Of a stretch of DNA of 6,121 bases, positions 1-5,520 are shown one piece after another. The DNA is from Planctomycetota bacterium. Lineage in GTDB: Bacteria; Planctomycetota; Phycisphaerae; UBA1845; CAIVHJ01. The DNA is taken from positions 1 to 6,121 of the forward strand of contig JACZTW010000236.1 in assembly GCA_022573485.1 (NCBI GenBank), in the 5' to 3' direction. Position 1 is the stretch's first letter, and each line of letters begins with the position of its first letter. A model generated the notes under the pieces. It made no database searches. It worked only from the letters and a program-made list of their open reading frames with translations, and was not told the origin of the DNA. A program made the translations under genes and the position numbers.

Positions 1-54
1 ATTCTCAACCGCATCTTGGCCCGCGAACACTGCTTCTCTGAGTACATTGGTCAT
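1..54 (-). CDS. 5' end of an unidentified protein, cut by the window edge
   Basis: Reading leftward from an ATG at 54-52 gives MTNVLREAVFAGQDAVEN with no stop before the window ends, so only the first 18 residues are seen. The start is supported by one of the best ribosome binding sites in the window: AAGGAGGTGA on the minus strand (67-58), six bases before the ATG after the GGAGG core and complementary to the 16S rRNA tail over about ten bases. The gene diverges from the zinc-array HNH gene, with 269 bases between the two starts. The visible residues do not identify a family, and there is no signal peptide in them. It may belong to the nuclease cassette or to a neighbouring unit. Confidence 0.65.
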   Translation of the reverse strand, partial: MTNVLREAVFAGQDAVEN

Positions 55-57
55 CTG

Positions 58-67
58 TCACCTCCTT
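58..67 (-). promoter_or_regulatory. Strong Shine-Dalgarno sequence of the leftward partial gene
   Basis: The minus strand reads AAGGAGGTGA followed by CAG and the ATG at 54. This is a near-perfect match to the anti-Shine-Dalgarno sequence at ordinary spacing. It is the main evidence that the short left-edge open frame is a real gene start. Confidence 0.75.
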
Positions 68-124
68 GGTTTTGGTATGCGACGGCCACTCCGCCGCGTT
101 CAATTGGAATGTGCTGCTCACTCG

Positions 125-249
125 TTTGCCTACGGAGTTTTGAGATATGAAATGCCTGTCAACCGCCAGTGGCCCTGCCGCAACGGAACAGCCGGGAATA
201 TTGGACGCACAATAATTCCGACATTCCGTGGCGAATTTCCGTAGGCAAA
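125..249. repeat. 12-bp perfect inverted repeat bounding a 125-bp segment
   Basis: TTTGCCTACGGA at 125-136 is repeated exactly in inverse as TCCGTAGGCAAA at 238-249, with 101 bases between the arms. Both arms lie in the divergent spacer between the left-edge gene and the HNH gene, and the right arm ends 74 bases before the HNH start codon. The arms could be two operator half-sites for one regulator, the ends of a small non-autonomous insertion, or the foot of a cruciform. No flanking target-site duplication is evident by eye, and nothing inside the segment codes convincingly. Confidence 0.6.
184..228. promoter_or_regulatory. Long imperfect dyad in the divergent spacer
   Basis: GGAATATTG (195-203) pairs with CAATAATTCC (210-219) with one bulged A and a six-base loop, GACGCA. 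Farther out, CGGAA (184-188) pairs with TTCCG (224-228). The motif ATTCCG occurs at 215-220 and 223-228, with ATTTCCG at 235-241, and inverse-orientation relatives sit at 184-199. The cluster resembles an operator region or a structured leader. The rest of the 269-base spacer shows no gene and no convincing sigma-70 promoter pair. It is about 100 bases upstream of the HNH start. Which gene it would control is not shown. Confidence 0.45.
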
Positions 250-323
250 TCGCAGGGCTGCAACCTAACCACAGAACCGGACGGTGTAGCGCCAGCGTGA
301 AGACAGGAATAAGGATAGACGTA

Positions 324-1172
324 ATGAACAAACCCATCGGAACCAGTGCTGACGGTCGCGCACGCTACCAGAAGATTGTCCGCGATCACCGCCAAGCCGT
401 CGGTCTATGCCGTGATTGCGGCGGCGAAGCCGTACCGAATCGGACGCTCTGCCGCGAACACTTGGAAGCGACACGAGACCGCGCGAAGCGACGGCGGGCC
501 GCGCGGACCATGCAAGGCGTGTGCGAGAGGTGTGACAGGCTCCCGCAATCCGGTCGCAGATTGTGCGAGCAGCACATCGCGGACCAGAATGCACGGGCGC
601 GCAGGTCATCAAGCAAACGGAGGATTGCCCGGCTCAACAAGGGTCAATGCGTCTTGTGCGATGGAACTCTGGCAGCAGGTGATACCTCATATTGCGGGAA
701 GTGCCGCCGGTCCCGGACAGGCGCAGATGTCAGGAAACGGGCGTTGCGCGCCCGGCGCGGACTCTGCGCGAAGTGCGGCGGAGACCCACCCGTCGCCGGG
801 GCAAGATGGTGTGCGTCCTGCTGCGAGGAAAAGAGGGCCTATCGACGAGCGAAACACCGTCGCGAGGCGAGACGCCGTAGAGAACGCGAGATCAGGCGCG
901 TCGTAATCAACCGCTACGGCGGGCGCTGCGCCTGTTGCGGTGAGAGCGCCATCGATGCCCTCGTAATCGACCATGTGCGAGGCGGTGGCACGTCCGACCG
1001 AAAACGAAACGGGAACATCTACCGTAGGTTGTTCAAGGCTGCGCGGAGACAAGGTGGGTTTCGCGTTCTATGTGATACGTGTAACCACATCGCCCACGTT
1101 CATGGTCGTCGCTGCACATGTCAGGACGACGCAACGAGGCGGGATGTTATGGGAACCAAAAAGAAACCGTAG
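324..1172 (+). CDS. Zinc-finger-array protein with C-terminal HNH endonuclease domain
   Basis: This 282-residue protein is very basic (many Arg and Lys). It has four N-terminal repeats of CxxC, 10-11 residues, CxxH or CxxC: C29/C32/C43/H46, C67/C70/C81/H84, C109/C112/C124/C127 and C148/C151/C163/C166. Arg-rich segments of about 20 residues link them. The C-terminal part (about 197-266) resembles phage HNH endonucleases: YGGRCACCGE with C202 and C205, IDHVRGGG with D216-H217, then GFRVLCDTCN with C250, C253 and N254. The two CxxC pairs should bind a structural zinc, with H217 as the likely metal or catalytic histidine. It probably binds and nicks or cuts DNA; the target is unknown. The ATG at 324 is preferred because AAGGAT lies 7 bases upstream; an in-frame GTG at 228 lacks a site and would run across the inverted repeat. 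It is the first gene of the rightward series. Dead-nuclease or purely DNA-binding roles remain possible. Confidence 0.85.
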   Translation: MNKPIGTSADGRARYQKIVRDHRQAVGLCRDCGGEAVPNRTLCREHLEATRDRAKRRRAARTMQGVCERCDRLPQSGRRLCEQHIADQNARARRSSSKRRIARLNKGQCVLCDGTLAAGDTSYCGKCRRSRTGADVRKRALRARRGLCAKCGGDPPVAGARWCASCCEEKRAYRRAKHRREARRRREREIRRVVINRYGGRCACCGESAIDALVIDHVRGGGTSDRKRNGNIYRRLFKAARRQGGFRVLCDTCNHIAHVHGRRCTCQDDATRRDVMGTKKKP

Positions 1173-1181
1173 GCAGAACCT

Positions 1182-1218
1182 CGCCTGTCTCAATGGCAGA
1201 GACGGGGCGTAACCCCGT
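1182..1218 (+). promoter_or_regulatory. Two overlapping, mutually exclusive stem-loops
   Basis: In the 99-base gap after the HNH gene, CGCC (1182-1185) and GTCTC (1187-1191) can pair with GAGAC (1199-1203) and GGCG (1206-1209), with loop AATGGCA and one bulge. The 3' side of this stem is shared with a second hairpin, ACGGGG (1202-1207) with CCCCGT (1213-1218) and loop CGTAA. There is no T-run, so it is not a classical intrinsic terminator. It could be an mRNA processing or stability element, or a switch between two folds. It ends 43 bases before the Shine-Dalgarno sequence of the next gene. Confidence 0.35.
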
Positions 1219-1271
1219 GTGTGCGAAATGCGAGGACGAGCGATCTGGAATCCAACCAAACGGAGGATGTG

Positions 1272-1787
1272 ATGAACAAATCATCAGTACCACGACAAGC
1301 AGTGACGATCAATGTGTCGGAAAAGCTTGCATACCAAACCGTCATCGAGCGGTACGAGCAGGATGGATTTCGATTTACGGTGTGCGATGATCTTCGCAGA
1401 TTGCACTACGGCGCGCTAGGCTACCTCAATGACAATGAGCCGATGGTTTGGGTACGCCTCCCTATCTTGCAGATCGTGGACAGCGACCTTTCGGAGATCG
1501 GCCCCGGCGAATTCATTGTTGAGAGTGACGAAGAGTTTGACAGTCCCATCGAAGAGCGCTTCGTCACGCTGGCCGACTACCACCGCGAGCTTGCCATTCA
1601 CCGCGACGAGGAACACCACATCGTCGAAGCCACCGACCCATTGTGTTTTCGGCTGGCCTTCGTTTGCATGATTTGCCGCGAGATTGTCAGGGTCGATTGG
1701 GACGAATGTATCGAGCTAGGCCGTGTTCTTGAACAGAGTGTTCAGGAGGCCGAGCCGAGGCGAGTGATCTATGGGAGGGCAGATTGA
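1272..1787 (+). CDS. Acidic protein of unknown function
   Basis: I do not recognise a family in this 171-residue protein. About one residue in five is Asp or Glu (35 by hand count), giving a net negative charge, with dense acidic runs around residues 76-92 (VESDEEFDSPIEER) and 108-112 (RDEEHH). It has no signal peptide or membrane segment. Four cysteines lie at about 38, 127, 133 and 136; the last two form CMIC in a hydrophobic stretch, so metal binding is possible but a full site is not obvious. The ATG at 1272 is chosen because GGAGGA (1262-1267) sits four bases upstream; an in-frame ATG at 1221 has no good site. It lies between two nuclease genes on the same strand, with gaps of 99 and 94 bases. 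A partner, regulator or inhibitor of one of them is a guess from context and charge alone. Confidence 0.75.
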   Translation: MNKSSVPRQAVTINVSEKLAYQTVIERYEQDGFRFTVCDDLRRLHYGALGYLNDNEPMVWVRLPILQIVDSDLSEIGPGEFIVESDEEFDSPIEERFVTLADYHRELAIHRDEEHHIVEATDPLCFRLAFVCMICREIVRVDWDECIELGRVLEQSVQEAEPRRVIYGRAD

Positions 1788-1792
1788 TAAAT

Positions 1793-1816
1793 GGGCGCGC
1801 CCAAGGAGGCGCCTCC
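1793..1816. repeat. Two adjacent perfect palindromes
   Basis: GGGCGCGCCC (1793-1802) and GGAGGCGCCTCC (1805-1816) are perfect palindromes of 10 and 12 bp separated by AA. They start five bases after the stop codon of the acidic gene and lie 65 bases before the PD-(D/E)XK nuclease start. On DNA they could be operator sites. As RNA, two perfect palindromes without loops would fold poorly on their own, but they share GGCGC-type sequence and could pair with each other. No T-run follows. Confidence 0.55.
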
Positions 1817-1869
1817 AGTGGAATCGTTCTACTGATGTTGGAGACGATCAGCCAATCGCCACAGATATA

Positions 1870-1876
1870 GGGAGAG
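1870..1876 (+). promoter_or_regulatory. Ribosome binding site that decides the nuclease start
   Basis: GGGAGAG lies five bases before the ATG at 1882. The same frame is open back to an ATG at 1771 inside the preceding gene, but that version would add 37 residues unlike the family. The conserved N-terminal segment YSHSRLSNFEQCPRRY begins at residue 4 of the chosen start, which supports 1882. Confidence 0.7.
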
Positions 1877-1881
1877 AACAA

Positions 1882-3171
1882 ATGGCAATCTATTCGCATT
1901 CACGTTTGTCAAACTTCGAGCAATGCCCTCGGCGGTATTACTACCAATATGTTGCTAGGTTGAAAGTCGAAAAAGAGCAGACGATCGAAGCGTTCCTCGG
2001 TTCCCGCGTGCATGATGCGCCTGAGAAACTGTATCGTGATTGTATGTGCGGCAAGCTGCTGTCCATTGAGCAGGTCGTCGAACACTTCTACACCGATTGG
2101 CGGGAGCGTCTTCACGAGGGCATCCGCATTGTCAGTACCGAGTATTCTTCGGATGATTATCGCCGCGTCGGCGAGGAATGCCTGCGACGGTACTACGCGC
2201 AATACGCGCCGTTCGATCAATCGGCTACGCTGGCACTTGAGCATCGGGTGGTGATCGATCTTGATGGATCGGGCAAATACAAACTTCAAGGTTACATTGA
2301 TCGTCTCGCCCAACAGTCGGATGGGACAATTGAAATCCACGACTACAAGACGAACAAAACGCTTCCGGCGCAGGCGGAGAAGGATCAGGACCGCCAGCTT
2401 GCGCTTTACCAGATCGGCGTTCAACAGACTTGGCCCGATGCGAGCGAAGCCGAGCTGGTCTGGCATTTCCTGCGACATGGCAGGACAATCAAGTCAACGA
2501 GGTCGCCAGCCGACTTGGATCGACTCAAGGCGAACACGATCTGCCTAATAGACGATATCGAATCACGCCGAGATGAGGCGGATTTCCAGGTAACCGAGTC
2601 CGCTCTGTGCGACTGGTGTCCGTTCCAACAAACATGCCCCGCTCGCAAGCACTTGTTCAAGACAGAGGCACTGCCCACCAACCGTTTCTTGGGCGAACCG
2701 GGTGTGGCTCTGGTCGATTGTCACACGGCGCTAACGGGCGAGATCAACGAGCTAAAGGGCAAGATTACCTCGCTAGACGAGCAGCGGGAACAGGTAGTCG
2801 ATGCCTTGGTGGCGTATGCAAACCGCGAGGGCGTGACAACGGTCGTCGGCAGCAGCCGGGAGGCCCGCGTAACAGAGCAAGTCAAGATTGTCCTTCCGCG
2901 TAAGAGCGCCGAACCCGAAGAGTACGCCGAGCTTGATCGGTGTCTTCGCGCCGGCGAAGCGTGGCCCGCTGTTTCGTCGCTCGATCCGCACGCGCTGCGG
3001 CGCATCTGGAAGGGCGATTCAGATGACTCCGGTGATGTACGCACGATGATCGAGCCTTTCGTAACCGAGGAATCTGCGCGGCAGGTCAGGTTTCGTCAGC
3101 GCAAGAACGGCAACGGGATGGCTGGAAATGACAATTCATGCGATTTGGGTGACAAGCAACAAGAAGTGTAG
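1882..3171 (+). CDS. PD-(D/E)XK nuclease of the RecB/AddB/Cas4 type with Fe-S cluster
   Basis: This 429-residue protein opens with YSHSRLSNFEQCPRRYYYQY, the usual start of RecB-family nuclease domains. The motif order follows: GSRVH (H44), E120, GYIDR (D140), EIHDYKT (D154, K156), then DRQLALY (Q172, Y176). D140, D154 and K156 should form the metal-dependent active site. C15 together with C243, C246 and C252 (CDWCPFQQTC) matches the four-cysteine iron-sulphur clasp of AddB and Cas4. It likely degrades or trims DNA ends. There is no helicase domain, so it is a stand-alone nuclease. Residues about 265-429 are an added region: a probable coiled coil (about 284-312), a short segment around 313-340, and a polar tail rich in Asn, Gly and Asp. 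No cas1, cas2 or repeat array is nearby, so a CRISPR role is not supported; phage-type recombination or defence is more plausible. It is the last gene of the rightward series. Confidence 0.88.
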   Translation: MAIYSHSRLSNFEQCPRRYYYQYVARLKVEKEQTIEAFLGSRVHDAPEKLYRDCMCGKLLSIEQVVEHFYTDWRERLHEGIRIVSTEYSSDDYRRVGEECLRRYYAQYAPFDQSATLALEHRVVIDLDGSGKYKLQGYIDRLAQQSDGTIEIHDYKTNKTLPAQAEKDQDRQLALYQIGVQQTWPDASEAELVWHFLRHGRTIKSTRSPADLDRLKANTICLIDDIESRRDEADFQVTESALCDWCPFQQTCPARKHLFKTEALPTNRFLGEPGVALVDCHTALTGEINELKGKITSLDEQREQVVDALVAYANREGVTTVVGSSREARVTEQVKIVLPRKSAEPEEYAELDRCLRAGEAWPAVSSLDPHALRRIWKGDSDDSGDVRTMIEPFVTEESARQVRFRQRKNGNGMAGNDNSCDLGDKQQEV

Positions 3172-3200
3172 CTGGCGGTGCGGTGTAGGCACGGGACATA

Positions 3201-3238
3201 GGCGGAGCAGACCGGCCCCGTGCGCCGGCCGCTCCACC
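3201..3238. terminator. GC-rich two-part stem-loop between convergent genes
   Basis: The outer stem GGCGGAGC (3201-3208) pairs with GCTCCACC (3231-3238). It has one C-A mismatch on the plus transcript but a G-U wobble on the minus transcript, so the minus strand folds slightly better. The inner stem CCGGC (3212-3216) pairs with GCCGG (3224-3228) around a seven-base loop. It lies 30 bases after the nuclease stop and 64 bases beyond the stop of the minus-strand TSP3 gene. No T-run follows on either side, so termination is inferred from position and stability. An alternative pairing is GCACGGG (3189-3195) with CCCGTGC (3217-3223). Confidence 0.45.
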
Positions 3239-3242
3239 AAGA

Positions 3243-3291
3243 TGTTCGTCCATCACTCCCGAACAAGACGCACAGCCAAGCAGCACGCGTC
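3243..3291 (-). terminator. Two further weak stem-loops after the TSP3 gene
   Basis: TGTTCG (3243-3248) pairs with CGAACA (3260-3265) around 11 bases, and GACGC (3267-3271) pairs with GCGTC (3287-3291) around 15 bases. Read from the minus strand, both lie 11-60 bases beyond the TSP3 gene stop; the first is followed by TCTT only. They may add to termination of that transcript. Either could be chance in GC-rich DNA. Confidence 0.25.
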
Positions 3292-3301
3292 TCGCTCGCG
3301 C

Positions 3302-5419
3302 CTACAGTTGCAACTCCAGCAGCGAGATCAACAGGCCGACGTCCTCAGCTAGCGCCGTCTTCTCGGGCGAGTCCTCCATCCAGTCCGGCGGCGAGGGTTC
3401 GCCGTCGATCTTCTTGAGCAGGCTGTCCAGCTTGTCGATCGCGCCCTGAAAGTCACCCGCGGCAATCAGGTTGCCGGCCTCTGTCGCACGGTTGGCCTGC
3501 GCGCCACGGCGTCCTTTGTTGGCGTTATTGTTCTTTCCGCTGAACAGGCTCAACTCCAGCGCCGGAATCGCGGTCGTACCCAGTTCGCGCGATGAGTCCT
3601 CCAGAAAACCGCTCGTCACGCCTGGTTCGGTCGGCAGGGGATCCTCATTGTCAGGAACTCCGTCGCCGTCGCTGTCGGTCAGGCACGGGTTCGTGCCGCC
3701 AACGGTCTCATCCCCATCGGTGAGCGTGTCGCCGTCGGAATCCGCGTTGGTCGGACTGGGACAACCGCTGCCCATGGCCGAGTCAACTTCCGTGCCGTCG
3801 AGAAGCCCGTCGCCATCCGTGTCCGGATTGAGCGGATCGGTCTCGAAGGTGGCCTCGTCCGCGTCCGGCAGCCCGTCGTTGTCATCATCCAGGTCGCCGG
3901 CGTCGCACAGGCCATCCCCGTCAAAGTCGGCCCCATCGTTGCCGGGGGCGTCCGTGCCGGACACGCAATCGTCGCAGCCGTCGGCATCAGCGTCACGGCA
4001 TGCGTAGGGGTCAAACGGTGACGCATCCTGACTATCCGGCACGCCGTCGTTGTCGTCGTCCGTGTCGCCGATGTCGCACAAGCCATCGCCATCGGCATCG
4101 ACACCGTCATTGGCTAGGTCGTCGATGCCTGAATTGCAGTCATCGCATCCGTCCCCGTCGGAATCGCGGCACACAAACGGATTGAGCGGATCGAGGTCGC
4201 TCGCATCGAGTACCCCGTCGGCATCGTCGTCCGGATCACCTACGTTGCAAATTCCGTCGCCGTCGGTGTCGGTGCCGTCGTTGGCGGGATCGTCGATACC
4301 TGAGCTGCAATCATCGCAGCCGTCATTGTCGGCGTCGGCGCAGACGAACGCATTCAACGGATCGGCGTCCACTTCGTCCGGGACCGTGTCATTGTCATCG
4401 TCCGGGTCGCAGGCGTCCCCCAGGCCGTCGCCATCGGTGTCAGTCTGGTCCGGATTTGCCAGTTGCAGGCAGTTGTCCGCCTCCGACCCGAAGGCATCCG
4501 GTACTCCGTCATCATCGGTGTCCAACGGAGCCAAGAGCGCATAGGTCGAGAAGTGGCTCAGCTCCACAGTGCATGTGGCAATGTCCGGCGGTCCGTCCTG
4601 TATGCTGCAGACCGTGCCTGAAACTTCGCCAAAGGCGTCCGCAACCCCGTCGCCGTCCGTGTCGCTGAAGATGTATATCTTCAGCCGATTACGCTGATTC
4701 GGGTTGAGGCCCGTGACATCAGCAACAACTGTCAGGGTCACGGGGCTGTCGAACACGAGCCCGTCGGGTTCCAGATCGTAAACCGCAACCGCCTGGCCCA
4801 GGCCTGAGTTGGGCCCCAGCAGGAGATCCACCTCCGGATCCTGGGGAATGGTCTCGGTGACCGAGATCGTCTCATCGCCGGAGAGGTCTCCGGGATCGAC
4901 GTCGATCGTCAGGCCGCCATCAGGAGTCTCCACCGTGCCGCCCTCGTCAGCCAGAATCTCTTCCGCCGTCGATCCCTGTTGGTTGCAGTCATCGAGTGGA
5001 TCGGCCGGGCAAGCATCACAGAGGTCGCCTGCCAAGTCACCGTCCGTGTCAATCTGCGCCGCATTCGGCGTGAACGCGCAGTTGTCGCAATCATCCGGGA
5101 CGCCGTCGGTGTCAGCGTCAAGGTTGTCGTCGAAGCCGGGGCACTGGTCGTCCTGATCGGCCACGCCGTCCCCGTCACTATCGACGAATGGCGCTTCGGC
5201 GAACCAGAAGCCGTTGGCAGCTCGGTACGGGCCGGCACCGACAATGCCTACGCCTCCAGACTGGGCAGTCGAGGCAGTCAAGGCATAGGCACCGCCCACG
5301 GAGGACGTGCCGCCTCCATTCACGTCGAGCGGGGCGATGTTATAGCTCACGCTGGACAACCCCGCGTGGGCCGATTGGATCGCAAAACAAAAGGCCAATA
5401 GAAATGTATATCGTTTCAT
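3302..5419 (-). CDS. Secreted thrombospondin type 3 repeat protein with ZU5-like domain
   Basis: This 705-residue exported, strongly acidic protein is probably a calcium-stiffened cell-surface or matrix protein. The signal peptide is clear: MKRY, a hydrophobic core, and AHA before G20 as the cleavage site. Residues about 20-78 are Gly/Ser-rich and end in GPYRAANGFWF, a pattern common at the front of such secreted proteins. Residues 79-145 hold TSP3 repeats (DSDGDGVADQDDQCP and similar). Residues about 163-295 look like a ZU5-type beta domain (GGLTIDVDPGDL, YDLEPDGLVFDSPVTLTV, SHFSTYALLAP). More TSP3 repeats follow to about 597, including three 57-residue units at 353-523. The last 60-75 residues are helical (GDFQGAIDKLDSLLKKID) and may anchor or oligomerise the protein. 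The ATG at 5419 has AAGGAG (5432-5427) seven bases upstream. It converges on the nuclease gene and follows the collar-like gene on the same strand. No enzymatic motif is seen. Confidence 0.9.
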   Translation of the reverse strand: MKRYTFLLAFCFAIQSAHAGLSSVSYNIAPLDVNGGGTSSVGGAYALTASTAQSGGVGIVGAGPYRAANGFWFAEAPFVDSDGDGVADQDDQCPGFDDNLDADTDGVPDDCDNCAFTPNAAQIDTDGDLAGDLCDACPADPLDDCNQQGSTAEEILADEGGTVETPDGGLTIDVDPGDLSGDETISVTETIPQDPEVDLLLGPNSGLGQAVAVYDLEPDGLVFDSPVTLTVVADVTGLNPNQRNRLKIYIFSDTDGDGVADAFGEVSGTVCSIQDGPPDIATCTVELSHFSTYALLAPLDTDDDGVPDAFGSEADNCLQLANPDQTDTDGDGLGDACDPDDDNDTVPDEVDADPLNAFVCADADNDGCDDCSSGIDDPANDGTDTDGDGICNVGDPDDDADGVLDASDLDPLNPFVCRDSDGDGCDDCNSGIDDLANDGVDADGDGLCDIGDTDDDNDGVPDSQDASPFDPYACRDADADGCDDCVSGTDAPGNDGADFDGDGLCDAGDLDDDNDGLPDADEATFETDPLNPDTDGDGLLDGTEVDSAMGSGCPSPTNADSDGDTLTDGDETVGGTNPCLTDSDGDGVPDNEDPLPTEPGVTSGFLEDSSRELGTTAIPALELSLFSGKNNNANKGRRGAQANRATEAGNLIAAGDFQGAIDKLDSLLKKIDGEPSPPDWMEDSPEKTALAEDVGLLISLLELQL
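3851..4363 (-). repeat. Three tandem 171-bp coding repeats in the TSP3 gene
   Basis: Residues 353-409, 410-466 and 467-523 are three units of exactly 57 residues (171 bp: 4363-4193, 4192-4022, 4021-3851) with no insertion or deletion. By hand count, units 1 and 2 share about 40 of 57 residues and units 2 and 3 about 37. Four cysteines recur at the same phase: 360/417/474, 368/425/482, 371/428/485 and 391/448/505. Each unit reads roughly DPLNPFVC, GCDDC, DGDGLC, DDDNDG. A partial unit of about 27 residues precedes the first. The pattern indicates in-frame duplication followed by divergence; the cysteines may form disulphides within a unit. Confidence 0.85.
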
Positions 5420-5426
5420 AGCTCCG

Positions 5427-5432
5427 CTCCTT
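5427..5432 (-). promoter_or_regulatory. Ribosome binding site of the TSP3 gene
   Basis: The minus strand reads AAGGAG, seven bases, then the ATG at 5419. It fixes the start directly in front of a proper signal peptide. The 101-base gap back to the collar-like gene shows no clear promoter or terminator, so the two genes may be co-transcribed. Confidence 0.65.
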
Positions 5433-5520
5433 GCTGCGAGTCGTTAACGTTCGAACTCCTTGATCCATGCACGCGCCTGCGCCTCCGTCTTGGGCATGCT
5501 GCCTAGTCAACCTCATAGGG

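Noticed and set aside
84..95. GGCCACTCCGCC as a left partner of GGCCGCTCCACC at 3227-3238, forming direct repeats around the cassette
   Set aside because: Only 10 of 12 bases match in GC-rich DNA, and the left copy sits between the left-edge gene and its likely promoter region; chance explains it.
157..162. TTGACA on the minus strand as a -35 box for the left-edge gene
   Set aside because: No acceptable -10 hexamer lies 16-18 bases downstream (AACTCC or similar), so a promoter cannot be called.
228..323. In-frame N-terminal extension of the HNH protein from a GTG at 228
   Set aside because: No ribosome binding site precedes it, it crosses the inverted repeat arm, and the ATG at 324 has AAGGAT at proper spacing.
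1193..1390. Open frame with a CxxC motif (GRNPVCAKCEDE) overlapping the acidic gene start
   Set aside because: It has no ribosome binding site, covers the well-supported start of the acidic gene in another frame, and the rest of its translation is not protein-like.
1882..3171. Calling the PD-(D/E)XK nuclease Cas4
   Set aside because: It is larger than typical Cas4, has a long C-terminal extension and has no CRISPR context; the shared cysteines and active-site motifs are general to the superfamily.
3851..4363. Regular repeats as a CRISPR array
   Set aside because: The periodicity is 171 bp, diverged and in frame within a protein; there are no short identical repeats with unique spacers and no cas1 or cas2.
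3471..4544. Long open frames opposite the TSP3 gene, rich in Ser and Pro or in Arg and Thr
   Set aside because: They mirror the Asp/Gly-rich repeat codons of the real gene in other frames and have low-complexity translations without start signals.
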